This document shows positions 8,481-17,322 of a stretch of 52,626 bases of DNA, in pieces. Positions within the stretch are counted from its first letter, which is position 1, and every line of letters starts with the position of its first letter. Position numbers and translations under genes: made by a program. The notes beneath the pieces were generated by a model. The model did not search any database and was not told where the DNA came from. It saw only the letters and a list, made by a program, of their open reading frames with translations. Source of the DNA: Bacillota bacterium (GTDB taxonomy: Bacteria; Bacillota; UBA4882; UBA8346). The stretch is taken from assembly GCA_023402395.1 (NCBI GenBank), contig JAEYGI010000014.1, positions 1 to 52,626 of the forward strand. The letters run 5' to 3'.

Positions 8481-8939
8481 TCAATGAGTCTGTTTTCGTC
8501 CCAAGTGACTCAAGGGATTACCCCCGACCAGCGCCTCGCAGCGGGATTGACGAAATTGTTCCAGACTGGCCAGCGCGTCCCCGATCCTCACTTGCGCCTC
8601 CGCCATCCGTTCCGGCGTCGGGCGGCTTTTCCGACACAATTCAATCATGCCATATGCCGCGCCGAGATCCTTTACCAGTCCCGGGGTAAGCAACTCAACC
8701 ACCCGGCCCGCCAAAACGTTCCAAATGGACGCCGGAGCAATCGGCGACTCAATCGCTTCACTCTCCCCCAATAAAATTTGATACAGCTTCAAGTCGGATT
8801 CCAATACCTCGATCAGGTTTGCCGTGGCTTGTTTGTGCTTCAGATAAGCGCTTCTGGATTGAACCAGGAAGAGCGTCAGCGCTCCCAAACCGGCGCTAAT
8901 GATACTGAACAGCGCCTGATTCCATTGCAGCCAATCCAT
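8481..8939 (-). CDS. Hypothetical membrane-anchored protein
   Basis: The product has 152 residues from the ATG at 8939, which is preceded by GGGGGG and a 6-base spacer. A frame opening at 9014 adds 25 residues without a ribosome-binding site. One N-terminal helix (about residues 8-28, ALFSIISAGLGALTLFLVQ) is followed by a charged, mostly helical cytoplasmic part: SAYLKHKQATANLIEVLES, then EAQVRIGDALASLEQFRQSR. I do not recognise a family. The single helix plus helical tail resembles small anchored accessory proteins, but no partner is suggested by position. It is divergent from the riboswitch-controlled operon that starts at 9141. Confidence 0.65.
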   Translation of the reverse strand: MDWLQWNQALFSIISAGLGALTLFLVQSRSAYLKHKQATANLIEVLESDLKLYQILLGESEAIESPIAPASIWNVLAGRVVELLTPGLVKDLGAAYGMIELCRKSRPTPERMAEAQVRIGDALASLEQFRQSRCEALVGGNPLSHLGRKQTH

Positions 8940-9140
8940 CGTCAATCCCCCCACTCTGTTTAAGAAATATATGCCGGCAAAGGCGCGGCCATAACCACGA
9001 AGCAGCCACCGCAAGGCTCGGCCGCGGCGGTTTGGACCTTTGCGCGATTGCCGATAAAAGTCTCTTTACAACCCGCCTTCGTGGTAATACAATAAGAAAT
9101 TGAAAACTGGCCGAATTGATTTCAGCCATATATCAAATTT

Positions 9141-9272
9141 CCTTCAGGGCAGGGTGAGGGGCAACCCGATTCCCGACCGGTGGTAAGAGGAACCTTCCTC
9201 AAGTCCACGAGCCTCAAGCAGGCTGATCTGGCGCGATTCCAGAACCGACGGTACAGTCCGGATGAAAGAAGG
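9141..9272 (+). promoter_or_regulatory. FMN riboswitch (RFN element)
   Basis: The element matches the FMN aptamer consensus in order: GGGCAGGGTGAGGGGCAACC, ATTCCCGACCGGTGGTAA, AGTCCACGAGC, GATCTGGCGCGATTCCAGA, ACCGACGGTACAGTCCGGAT and GAAAGAAGG. Stem P1 pairs CCTTC (9141) with GAAGG (9268-9272). It precedes the terminator at 9292 and the transporter gene at 9342. High FMN should favour termination and switch the importer off. Confidence 0.95.
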
Positions 9273-9291
9273 CAGCCTTAATCGTTACGCG

Positions 9292-9322
9292 CCCTGAAAC
9301 CATTGTTTCAGGGTATTTTATT
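9292..9322 (+). terminator. Riboswitch-controlled terminator
   Basis: A perfect 8-bp stem, CCCTGAAA/TTTCAGGG, with a 6-base loop is followed by TATTTTATTT. It lies between the FMN aptamer and the ribosome-binding site of the first transporter gene, as expected for transcription attenuation. Confidence 0.9.
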
Positions 9323-9341
9323 TAAGCTCAGGAGCAACGTC

Positions 9342-10118
9342 ATGGAACCGGTTATTGAAATCATTGATGTCAGCCTGGCCTTTCAAACGGATTCAGCTCC
9401 GGAATTGGCCGGGATCAACCTGCGGATCGATCCGGGAGAAGTCGTCAGCCTGGTCGGGCCGAGCGGTTGCGGGAAGTCGACACTGCTGCGGCTGATCACC
9501 GGCGTTCTACAACCGTCCGCCGGGACCATCGCGGTGTTCGGGGAACAAAAGATCCCGGGCTGGTCGGCCTTGAGTTTCGTACCGCAGGACGCGGCGCTCC
9601 TTCCGTGGCGGACCGTGCGCGACAACGTGCTTCTCCCCCTGGAACTCGATTCGGCAACCGGCCGATCCGAGTGGGCCGAAAAAGTCCAAGCCGCGCTGAA
9701 CTTGGTCAATCTTTCCGGCATCAATGAGAAATACCCCCATCAGCTTTCCGGAGGAATGCGGCAGCGGGTCGCGCTGGCCCGGGCGCTGGTCGGCCGGCCG
9801 CGCCTGCTTTTGCTGGACGAGCCGTTCGCGGCCCTGGATGCCATCACCCGCAGCCAGCTTCATCTGGAACTGTTGCGTATCCGGGAAGAAACTGGCATCA
9901 CCGTCCTGCTGGTCACACACAATATCTTCGAAGCGGTATTTCTGTCGCACCGCGTCATGGTAATGGGCGAGAAACCCGGACGGATCCTGGGCGGGATCCC
10001 GATCGATCTTCCCGCCGCCCGGACCCTGAAACTGATCGGGACTCCTCAATTCAGCGGCCTGGCCGGTTCTGTCCAAGATCTGCTCGAACAAGGCTGGAGT
10101 GATGAGTATGGCCGCTAA
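9342..10118 (+). CDS. ABC transporter ATP-binding protein, predicted flavin importer
   Basis: The product has 258 residues from the ATG at 9342, with AGGAG 8 bases upstream. It has all ABC ATPase motifs: Walker A GPSGCGKST, Q-loop SFVPQDAALLPW, signature LSGGMRQRVALARAL, Walker B LLLLDEPFAALD and the switch His in VTHNIFEAV. The sequence belongs to the NitT/TauT/SsuB-like group. It energises the permease encoded next, which overlaps its end by 11 bases. Substrate cannot be read from an ATPase. The FMN riboswitch directly upstream points to riboflavin or a flavin precursor, matching known RibXY-type importers. It is the first gene of a three-gene operon. Confidence 0.93.
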   Translation: MEPVIEIIDVSLAFQTDSAPELAGINLRIDPGEVVSLVGPSGCGKSTLLRLITGVLQPSAGTIAVFGEQKIPGWSALSFVPQDAALLPWRTVRDNVLLPLELDSATGRSEWAEKVQAALNLVNLSGINEKYPHQLSGGMRQRVALARALVGRPRLLLLDEPFAALDAITRSQLHLELLRIREETGITVLLVTHNIFEAVFLSHRVMVMGEKPGRILGGIPIDLPAARTLKLIGTPQFSGLAGSVQDLLEQGWSDEYGR

Positions 10119-10890
10119 ATCCGGCGCAAAGCGCAACCAACCCGCCCGGCGCTGGCCGACCGCGCTGGCCGGAGCATTGATATTTTTATTGATTTGGCAG
10201 TGGGTCGCCTCCTTTTACCCGGCGTTCATTCTCCCCTCGCCCGGAGAAGTCTGGACCCGGTTTCAGGAGATGGCCGGAGGGGAAAACAGCCTGTTCAAGC
10301 ACATCCTGACCACCTGCGCCGAAGCGCTGGGCGGCTTCCTGCTGGCCACGGCCTGTGCCCTGCCCCTGTGTTGCCTGTTGGCCCGTAATCCTTTCCTTGA
10401 CCGCTTGATCACCCCCTATGTGGTCGCAATTCAGGCCGTCCCGATTGTGGCCGTGGCGCCGCTGCTGGTCATCTGGTTCGGATTCGGGATCGCCTCGAAA
10501 CTGTTCATTGCCGGACTGGTCGCTTTTTTCCCGGTCTTAACCAATGGCGTGATTGGGCTCAAGGAAGTCGATCCCAAGCTCAAAGAGGTATTAACGATCA
10601 TGGGCGCCACCCGGCGGCAGATCTTTTGGAAACTGGAAATCCCGGCCGCGTTGCCGGTTCTGTTCGGCGGTTTCAAGCTGGGCATGACCCTGTCGGTCAT
10701 CGGCGCGGTCGTGGGGGAATTTTCCGGTGCCGGCCAAGGCCTGGGCTATTTGGTGAACTTCGCCAAGGGAACCTTTGATACGCCCTTGATCTTCGTCGCC
10801 CTTTTTTTCCTGGCCGCGATCGGGATCGGATTTTATTCCGGCATTTCTCTGCTCGAATATTTGACAATGCCCTGGAAACGGCGGCAATAG
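10108..10890 (+). CDS. ribX: ABC transporter permease, predicted flavin importer (RibX-like)
   Basis: The product has 260 residues with about six membrane helices. It has the binding-protein-dependent permease EAA-like loop (EVLTIMGATRRQIFWKLEIPAALPVLFGG) that docks on the ATPase, and the typical start IWQWVASFYPAFILPSPGEV of NitT/TauT permeases. The ATG at 10108 follows GGAG by 8 bases and overlaps the ATPase stop, a sign of coupled translation. ATG or GTG codons at 10102 and 10099 are alternatives. Control by the FMN riboswitch makes riboflavin the likely substrate. The RibX name rests on this context, not on a residue that can be seen. Confidence 0.88.
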   Translation: MAAKSGAKRNQPARRWPTALAGALIFLLIWQWVASFYPAFILPSPGEVWTRFQEMAGGENSLFKHILTTCAEALGGFLLATACALPLCCLLARNPFLDRLITPYVVAIQAVPIVAVAPLLVIWFGFGIASKLFIAGLVAFFPVLTNGVIGLKEVDPKLKEVLTIMGATRRQIFWKLEIPAALPVLFGGFKLGMTLSVIGAVVGEFSGAGQGLGYLVNFAKGTFDTPLIFVALFFLAAIGIGFYSGISLLEYLTMPWKRRQ

Positions 10891-10931
10891 CTGCAATAGC
10901 GGACTAAAAAAAGTTACGGAGGCGTATCTCG

Positions 10932-11918
10932 ATGCCCAAATGGACGTTCTGGCTTCTAATCATCACCTTGCTTTTACTGAGCGCGGGGCCGCCGTCAGCT
11001 ACATCCGCCGCGAGCCGGCCGGTGACGTTGGGAATGACCTATGTCCCTAATGTACAGTTTGCTCCCTGGTACGTGGCGCAAACCAAGGGATTTTTCAAAT
11101 CCGAGGGACTGGCGGTCCGGTTCGATTACAGGATGGACATCGACGCCCTGCAGCTGGCGGCCGCCGGGCAAATGGACTTCGCCGTCGCCGGCGGCGATCA
11201 GGCGATCATCGCCCGGTCCCAGGGGATACCCGTCACCTATCTGATCAACCTGTACGCCAAGTTTCCTCTGGCGATCATCGCCAAGGACGACTCCGGCATC
11301 CGTTCGCCCCGGGAGCTGCGGGGCAAGAAGATCGGGCTGCCGCTCTACGGGACCAATCTATTGGGGATCAAAGCCGTTCTGAAGCAAGCCGGAATCAACG
11401 AATCCGAGGTGCGCCTGATCGACATCGGCTACACCCAGATCGTCTCCCTGACCGAAGGCCGGGTCGATGCGGTGGTCGGCTTCGCCAACAATGAATCAGT
11501 CAAGCTCCAGGCCACGGGTCAGCCGGTCACGGTCATCCCAGTTTGGAACTATTTGTCTTTGCCCGGCCACGGACTGATCGCCGGGGATCCCGTCCTCCGG
11601 CGTTCGCCGGCGCTCGTCCGCAAAATGGTCCGGGCCACTCTCAAGGGCATGCGTTACTGCCTGGACCATCCCGACGAAGCTTTTGACATCTGCCTGAAGT
11701 TCTTACCCGAAGCCGGCGCGGAGCAGCGAAAGATCGAACGGCGGGTTTTGACGGAATCCCTGAAACTTTGGGAAAATGACTATACGCGGAAGCACGGATT
11801 GGGCCGGTCCGACCCGTCGGTCTGGGAGGATTCCCAGCAATTGATGCTGGAATTGGGATTGATCAAGCGGGCGACACCCGTGGAACAATTGATGCGGCAA
11901 GATTTTATCCCCAGGTGA
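10932..11918 (+). CDS. ribY: NMT1/THI5-like substrate-binding protein, predicted flavin importer (RibY-like)
   Basis: The product has 328 residues with a GGAGG site upstream of the ATG. Residues 1-28 are a signal peptide (FWLLIITLLLLSAGPPSATSAAS). There is no lipobox Cys, so it may be held by the uncleaved helix or be released. The mature part has the NMT1/ThiY fold signature: GMTYVPNVQFAPWYVAQTKG, FDYRMDIDALQLAAAGQMDF, GQAIIARSQGIP-like segments and KIGLPLYGTNLLGIKAVL. It would capture the ligand outside the cell and deliver it to the permease 41 bases upstream in the operon. The FMN riboswitch suggests riboflavin. A thiamin-precursor role, common in this fold, is less likely because no TPP riboswitch is present. 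Confidence 0.88.
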   Translation: MPKWTFWLLIITLLLLSAGPPSATSAASRPVTLGMTYVPNVQFAPWYVAQTKGFFKSEGLAVRFDYRMDIDALQLAAAGQMDFAVAGGDQAIIARSQGIPVTYLINLYAKFPLAIIAKDDSGIRSPRELRGKKIGLPLYGTNLLGIKAVLKQAGINESEVRLIDIGYTQIVSLTEGRVDAVVGFANNESVKLQATGQPVTVIPVWNYLSLPGHGLIAGDPVLRRSPALVRKMVRATLKGMRYCLDHPDEAFDICLKFLPEAGAEQRKIERRVLTESLKLWENDYTRKHGLGRSDPSVWEDSQQLMLELGLIKRATPVEQLMRQDFIPR

Positions 11919-12042
11919 GTTGGAGTCGAATCGATATCATTTCAATGATTGCACTCAGTTAACGAACACGATCCGTGATTGTAAATTTCTTCATCACGAT
12001 ACGTCAAGCGCTCTTAAAATTTCCGATTTCCAAAAAAAATTA

Positions 12043-12075
12043 AAGGCCGCCAGCATATGGCGGCCTTTTGTTAAA
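12043..12075 (+). terminator. Terminator of the flavin-transport operon
   Basis: A perfect stem, GGCCGCCA/TGGCGGCC, with a 5-base loop is followed by TTTTGTT, about 125 bases past the stop at 11918. No gene is visible between 11919 and 12212. Confidence 0.9.
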
Positions 12076-12212
12076 TAATTTCTTGAAGATGGGGTTTGGT
12101 TTTCAAGAATAAACTTACTAAATTTATGAAAACAACCGATAATTTATAATATGCGAGATCCCCGCCCAACCGGCAGGGACGGGGCATTGGCGTTGGCAAG
12201 GGGGGACTCGAT

Positions 12213-14030
12213 TTGGATATTCGCAAAAAAATATCGTTTTTCATCGGCGCGATTTATCTGGTACCTGTTTTCATCTTATTGGGGTTCCTGTATTCCTCTT
12301 CGGAAAGCCGTTTTTTCGAATACGGCCGGTCTGCTTACTATCTGGCGGTACTGCTTGCCATCGGTTTGATCCTTGTAAAGGTGGCAGCCCTTTTTCTGAA
12401 TAAGGCGGTTTTAAATCGGGTCTCGGCCCTCAATGAATGCATTGACCGGATTGCGGCCAACAGCGATCTGACGATCCGAGCGCCGCTCACCGGCGCTGAC
12501 GAACTGACCGTTCTGGTCAAAAAAGTCAATCATATGCTGGATAATTTGCAGCTGTTCCACGATCAACTGGCGGAAAGCCGCCAACACCTGCTGGATATCA
12601 TCGAGTTCCTGCCCGATCCCACTCTGGTCATTGACGCTTCGCACCGGGTCGTGGCCTGGAACCGGGCGATCGAAGCGATGACCGGGATCTCAAAGGAAGA
12701 GATCCTCGGCAAGGGGGATTACCTTTATTCGTTTCCCTTTTACGGTTCTTCCCGGCCCATGTTGCTGGACCTGGTCACTGCCGACCCGTTGGAATTGAAA
12801 CGCTATTATGATTCCGCCGAAAAATTGGGCACCGTTTTTTATGCGGAAATGAAGGTAATCCTGCCGCGCCAAGACAAGGAAGCTCATTTGTGGGCGACCG
12901 CGTCGCCGCTCTATAATAAACAGGGGGATCTGATGGGAGCCATTGAATCCATCCGCGACATATCGGAGCGGAAAAAAACGGAGGAGCAACTCAAATACCT
13001 CAGCCTCCACGATCCTTTGACCGGACTGTATAACCGGACTTACTTCGAAAAAGAGATTCGCCGTTTGGAGGGCGGGCGGCAAACCGCCGTCGGCTTGGTC
13101 ATCTGTGACGTCGACGGCTTAAAACTGATCAACGATTCGCTCGGCCACAGCGCCGGCGATCAATTGCTGAAAGCCGCAGCCTCCGCCCTCAAGCGGAGCT
13201 TTCGCAGCAGCGACGTGGTGGCCCGCATCGGCGGCGATGAATTCGCGGTGCTGCTGCCGGAATGCGACGGCCCGGTGCTGGAACAGATCGGCGCGCGCAT
13301 TCAAGAAAGCATCGGGTTCTATAATCAAACCCATCCCGGCCTGCCGCTCAGCATCTCCACCGGATGGGCTTTTTGCGGCGAGGGCGCCAAAAATATGACG
13401 GCTGTCTATGAAGAAGCCGACAATAATATGTATCAGGAAAAACTTCAGCGCGGCCGGCACGCGCGCGGCGCCATCATCCAAACCTTGGTCAAAACTCTTG
13501 GGGTGCGTGATTTTATCGCCGAAGGCCATCCCGACCGGATGAAGAGCTTGATGATCAGCCTGGCGCGAAGACTCAGATTCACTGACCGCAAGATTCATGA
13601 TATGAGCCTGCTTGCCCAATTCCACGATATCGGAAAAGTGGGGGTTCCGGACAGCATCCTCTTTAAACCGGGTCCGCTCAACCCCGAGGAGCGGGAAATC
13701 ATGCAGCGCCATGCGGAGATCGGATACGGCATCGCCCGTTCGGCCCAAGATTTGCTCCATATCTCCGATTGGATCCTGATGCATCATGAATGGTGGGACG
13801 GAAACGGTTATCCCAACGGGTTGAAGAACGAAGGGATTCCGCTGGAATGCCGGATGCTGGCCATCGTGGACGCCTATGACGCCATCACCAGCGACCGGCC
13901 CTACCGTCGGGCGCTTTCCCACGCGGAGGCCGTGGCGGAGCTGCAACGCTGTTCGGGAACGCAATTTGATCCGGAGTTGGTTGAAGTGTTCCTGCAAATG
14001 ATGGAGGAACTCCGGACCAATACTGCCTGA
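12213..14030 (+). CDS. Membrane sensor with HAMP, PAS, GGDEF and HD-GYP domains
   Basis: The product has 605 residues. The start is TTG with GGGGGG 7 bases upstream. Helices at about 8-28 and 42-64 flank a very short outside loop. A HAMP-like region (65-115) leads to a PAS domain (about 120-250). The GGDEF domain (about 260-420) has intact RIGGDEFAVL near residue 340, so it can probably make cyclic-di-GMP. The HD-GYP domain (425-600) has FHDIGKVGVPDSIL near 470, then HHEWWDGNGYPNGL near 525, so it can probably degrade it. GGDEF plus HD-GYP in one chain implies a switchable or one-sided enzyme. It is flanked by terminators and transcribed alone. Confidence 0.92.
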   Translation: MDIRKKISFFIGAIYLVPVFILLGFLYSSSESRFFEYGRSAYYLAVLLAIGLILVKVAALFLNKAVLNRVSALNECIDRIAANSDLTIRAPLTGADELTVLVKKVNHMLDNLQLFHDQLAESRQHLLDIIEFLPDPTLVIDASHRVVAWNRAIEAMTGISKEEILGKGDYLYSFPFYGSSRPMLLDLVTADPLELKRYYDSAEKLGTVFYAEMKVILPRQDKEAHLWATASPLYNKQGDLMGAIESIRDISERKKTEEQLKYLSLHDPLTGLYNRTYFEKEIRRLEGGRQTAVGLVICDVDGLKLINDSLGHSAGDQLLKAAASALKRSFRSSDVVARIGGDEFAVLLPECDGPVLEQIGARIQESIGFYNQTHPGLPLSISTGWAFCGEGAKNMTAVYEEADNNMYQEKLQRGRHARGAIIQTLVKTLGVRDFIAEGHPDRMKSLMISLARRLRFTDRKIHDMSLLAQFHDIGKVGVPDSILFKPGPLNPEEREIMQRHAEIGYGIARSAQDLLHISDWILMHHEWWDGNGYPNGLKNEGIPLECRMLAIVDAYDAITSDRPYRRALSHAEAVAELQRCSGTQFDPELVEVFLQMMEELRTNTA

Positions 14031-14108
14031 CGAATCTTTGGCTCCGGCCGAATGGGCGCCGCCAGGCCCGAGCCCTGATTGACCGCGCGATTTATTGGCT
14101 TCAGGCCT

Positions 14109-14148
14109 TCGCATCAAAAAAGCCGGCCCATGACGGGACGGCTTCTTA
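14109..14148 (-). terminator. Terminator of serC
   Basis: On the minus strand the imperfect stem AAGCCGTCCC/TGGGCCGGCTT is followed by TTTTTT, about 27 bases after the serC stop codon. It lies between two convergent genes. Confidence 0.85.
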
Positions 14149-14174
14149 TGTTTACGAATAAGCGCTTAGCTTCA

Positions 14175-15263
14175 TCACCCGTTCCGCCGGGCAAAATCCC
14201 GCATCAACTCGGCCAGCGCCTGGCAACCCTCCGCCGGCATCGCATTGTAGATCGAAGCCCGCATCCCGCCGACGGAACGATGGCCCTTGACGCCCACCAG
14301 GCCGGCTTGTTTGGCTTCTTTGACGAACGCCTCCTCCAACGCCTCATTGGGCAGCCGGAAGGTGACGTTCATTAACGACCGGTCCTTCTTTTGGGCATGG
14401 CCGCGATAGAAACCACCGCTGGCATCAATGGCGTCATAGATATAGGCGGCTTTGGCCTGATTGACGCGCTCCATGGCGGTCAGGCCCCCGTTGCGCTGGA
14501 TCCATTTCAATACCAAATTCATGATGTACACCGCGAAAGTTGCCGGGGTATTATAAAGCGAATCGTTTTTGGCGAAGGTCCCATACTGGAAGATCGCCGG
14601 AAGGTTTTTATTAGCCTTGGCCAGCAATTCCGGGCTGATCAGCACCACGGTCACTCCGGCCGGGCCGAGGTTCTTCTGGGCTCCGGCATAGATCAGGCCG
14701 AACTTGGAGACATCGAAGGGCCGTGAAAGAATATCGCTGGACATATCGGCGACGAGAGGGACACCGGGAAACTCCGGAAAAGCGTGCCATTGGGTGCCGA
14801 AGATGGTATTATTGGATGTAATATGGACATAGGCCGGATTGGGGCCCAAATGAATCTCGGAAAAGTCCGGGATCCGATCGTAATTGGTGTCGCGGGTGCT
14901 GGCGGCGCTATGTACCTTGCCGACCCGGCCCGCCTCTTCAAACGCCTTCTCAGCGAAGCTTCCGGTGACGATATAATCGGCCTCGGACTCCGGAGTCAGG
15001 AGGTTCATGGGGACCAAAGCAAACTGGGAGCTGGCGCCCCCGCCCATGAACAATACGCGGTAATCGGCCGGAGCCCCGCTGATCTCCTTGATCAACGCTT
15101 CGGTCTCATGATGCAACTCCTCGTAATCCTTCCCCCGATGACTCAACTCCATTACGGACATACCGGTCGACTTATAGTTCAATAACTCCCGTTGCGCTGC
15201 TTCCAGCACCGGAAGCGGAAGCGTCGCCGGCCCGGGATAAAAATTATAGACTCGCTCGTTCAA
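14175..15263 (-). CDS. serC: Phosphoserine aminotransferase
   Basis: SerC makes O-phosphoserine from 3-phosphohydroxypyruvate and glutamate (serine pathway) and also acts in pyridoxal phosphate synthesis. The product has 362 residues, the usual length, if translation starts at the TTG at 15263, which has GGAGG about 8 bases upstream and gives the typical start LNERVYNFYPGPATLP. The longer frame to 15365 has no ribosome-binding site. Family motifs are MSVMELSHRGKDYEELH, LFMGGGASSQFALVPMNLL, the PLP Lys in LIYAGAQKNLGPAGVTVV, and the C-terminal VGVKGHRSVGGMRASIYNA. It is cytoplasmic and monocistronic. serA and serB are not in the window. Confidence 0.95.
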   Translation of the reverse strand: MNERVYNFYPGPATLPLPVLEAAQRELLNYKSTGMSVMELSHRGKDYEELHHETEALIKEISGAPADYRVLFMGGGASSQFALVPMNLLTPESEADYIVTGSFAEKAFEEAGRVGKVHSAASTRDTNYDRIPDFSEIHLGPNPAYVHITSNNTIFGTQWHAFPEFPGVPLVADMSSDILSRPFDVSKFGLIYAGAQKNLGPAGVTVVLISPELLAKANKNLPAIFQYGTFAKNDSLYNTPATFAVYIMNLVLKWIQRNGGLTAMERVNQAKAAYIYDAIDASGGFYRGHAQKKDRSLMNVTFRLPNEALEEAFVKEAKQAGLVGVKGHRSVGGMRASIYNAMPAEGCQALAELMRDFARRNG

Positions 15264-15526
15264 CTCCGGAAACCTCCTCCATATTCGGAAAAATGAAATC
15301 GTTTCTGTCATTATAACGTTTCCCGCCGTTTTCTTCAAGCGAATCCTTGGGACGAACCGGTCCAATCGTCTTGTTACAATCCTTACAACGCTTCGTTACT
15401 AAAGTTTAACCCCCTACCCCTTCCTTTTTCCCGCGAAATCCTTTATATTGTTTATAACGTCAGTCCGACGTGAACATTCTTTTTCATCTTCATCATTCCT
15501 TCCTTCTTTTTTTTATATTTCCTAAA

Positions 15527-15551
15527 GACCGCGGTGAGCGGTCCATTTTTT
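15527..15551 (+). terminator. Short terminator-like hairpin in the leader of the TPP enzyme gene
   Basis: A perfect 6-bp stem, GACCGC/GCGGTC, with a 5-base loop is followed by CATTTTTTT. It lies about 80 bases upstream of the ATG at 15633, within the 369-base space between serC and this gene. The space holds nothing else recognised. It may be a leader attenuator or end an upstream transcript. Confidence 0.5.
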
Positions 15552-15632
15552 TGTCATTTAAAGGGTATACCCGGCCGCGCCTACGGAAAAATTACTAACG
15601 ATCATCTCTTACGCACCACGCCGGGAGGTACC

Positions 15633-17210
15633 ATGGGCAAAACCGTCGCCGATCTCATATTGGAGCAACTGGCCGCTTACGGCGTCCAACACATCTTCGG
15701 CGTCATTGGCGATGCCGTCTTTCCACTGGCCGATGCCTTCAGCCGCCAAACCGCCATCCGATTCATTCCGACCACTATCGAGGCTGCCGCCGCCTACGCG
15801 GCCTCGGCTTATGCCAAGTCTTCCGGAAAACTGGGGGTCTGCGTCGGAACCTCCGGGCCGGGCGCGGCCAGCCTACTAAGCGGAACCGCCGAGGCTTTTC
15901 TCGACGGCGCGCCGTTTCTTTGCCTAACGGGCCAAGTCGCGGGAATCAAATACGCACCCGGCAACGTCCAATACCTTGACCAGCGGCTGCTTTTCAACGC
16001 GGTCACCGCTCAAACCCAATCCTGCATCAACCCGGGCGCCGCCATTCCGGCTCTGACCGGCCTGATTTATCGGGCCTTGGCTACACGGACCGCGGTTCAT
16101 CTTGAAATTCCCACCGATATTCTGGCCCAGCCGGCATCGGAAGGACCGGTCCGGCCCGGCTCGTTTCAAAACGATTTGCGGGGAACCAATATTATGGCCG
16201 GAGACTGGGAAAAGTCGGCCGCCACATTGCAAAGCGCCAACCGGCCAGTGCTGGTCATCGGCAAAGAAGCCCGGCCCGAAGCTGAAGGGTTGTTGGGGTT
16301 CGCTGACAAATGGGGGGCCGGCGTTATCCTGACCCAGGAAGCCAAAGGCGCGCTTCCCGACCGCCACCCCCTCATCCTGGGCGGAATCGGCGAAGCTCAC
16401 CTCCCGGATTGTCTGGCCGAGGCCGACTTGATTCTCCTGGTCGGAACGGCCGTCTATGAACAGCGTTACTTTCCTTCCGGGAGCCAAATGATTCAGGTCT
16501 TGGATCATTTCCCGGCCTCCCTGCCCGCCTATCCGGCGGTCTGGGCCGACCCGGCCATGTTATCGCAACGTTTGGGCGAACTCATCCCGGAACGGATTCC
16601 CCGGGAGGAATGGCGGCACCGGGTCAGCCTGAGCCATCAGGAGCGCTGGAAACTGGTTGACGACAATCGCGATCCCCGGCACCCGCTGGTCTTCTTCCGG
16701 ACTTTAGCCCAGCATATGCCCGAGGATGCGGTAATCGCCCTGGATGTCGGAGAGTTTGCCTATTGGTTCGACACCGCTTTCGCGGCAAGCCGGCAACAGG
16801 TGCTTCTCTCCTCACAATGGCGTGGCATGGGCGGCGCGATCCCGGCTGGAATCGCGGCCTGTCTGCTATACCCGGAGCGAAAAGTGGTCAGTATCGTTGG
16901 GGATGGCGGATTCCTGATGTCCCTGGGCGAACTGGCGACAGTCGTCCGCAACCAGCTGCCGCTGACCGTCTTTGTGCTTCGCAACAATCAATACGGCCTG
17001 GAAAATCAAAAGCTTTCCAAAGACGGCTTCGCTCGCTTTGGAACCGACTTGGTCCTCCCCGATCTGGTCCGGCTGGCGGAATCCTTTGGAATCAGAAGCC
17101 ATCGGATCCCAGACCAACTTGAAGGGGAAACGGCCATTGCCGAAGCCTTGCGGGAAGCTCCAGCGCTGGTCGATGTCGAAGTGAACTCCGCGCCGCTGGC
17201 GTGGCTATAA
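15633..17210 (+). CDS. Thiamin-diphosphate enzyme of the pyruvate oxidase/acetolactate synthase family
   Basis: The product has 525 residues from the ATG at 15633 with GGGAGG just upstream. The longer frame to 15534 reads through a terminator-like hairpin. There are three domains: the N-terminal pyrimidine-binding domain with the activating Glu in PTTIEAAAAYAASAYAK and the glycine-rich VGTSGPGAAS; the middle domain with ANRPVLVIGKEAR; and the C-terminal diphosphate domain with the motif GDGGFLMSLGELATVVRNQ, ending RNNQYGL. The enzyme acts on pyruvate or a related 2-oxo acid. Pyruvate oxidase, acetolactate synthase-like and decarboxylase activities cannot be told apart by eye. No small subunit gene (ilvH) follows, which argues against a biosynthetic acetolactate synthase. 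Confidence 0.85.
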   Translation: MGKTVADLILEQLAAYGVQHIFGVIGDAVFPLADAFSRQTAIRFIPTTIEAAAAYAASAYAKSSGKLGVCVGTSGPGAASLLSGTAEAFLDGAPFLCLTGQVAGIKYAPGNVQYLDQRLLFNAVTAQTQSCINPGAAIPALTGLIYRALATRTAVHLEIPTDILAQPASEGPVRPGSFQNDLRGTNIMAGDWEKSAATLQSANRPVLVIGKEARPEAEGLLGFADKWGAGVILTQEAKGALPDRHPLILGGIGEAHLPDCLAEADLILLVGTAVYEQRYFPSGSQMIQVLDHFPASLPAYPAVWADPAMLSQRLGELIPERIPREEWRHRVSLSHQERWKLVDDNRDPRHPLVFFRTLAQHMPEDAVIALDVGEFAYWFDTAFAASRQQVLLSSQWRGMGGAIPAGIAACLLYPERKVVSIVGDGGFLMSLGELATVVRNQLPLTVFVLRNNQYGLENQKLSKDGFARFGTDLVLPDLVRLAESFGIRSHRIPDQLEGETAIAEALREAPALVDVEVNSAPLAWL

Positions 17211-17322
17211 AAAGCCGCCCTCAAGCGCTGTTAAAGTAGAGCGATATGGATCGGGGCTGTTCGCCCACGTTCGGCAGGCAAGTTTCGCAGCAGCGCCGCT
17301 ACCGCTGAAGCTGCCGGAAACG

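Noticed and set aside
9303..9341. Upstream extension of the riboswitch-controlled ATPase frame
   Set aside because: It would begin inside the terminator stem. The ATG at 9342 has a proper AGGAG site.
13119..14117. Minus-strand open frame of 332 codons
   Set aside because: It lies opposite the GGDEF/HD-GYP gene, whose motifs are intact on the plus strand.
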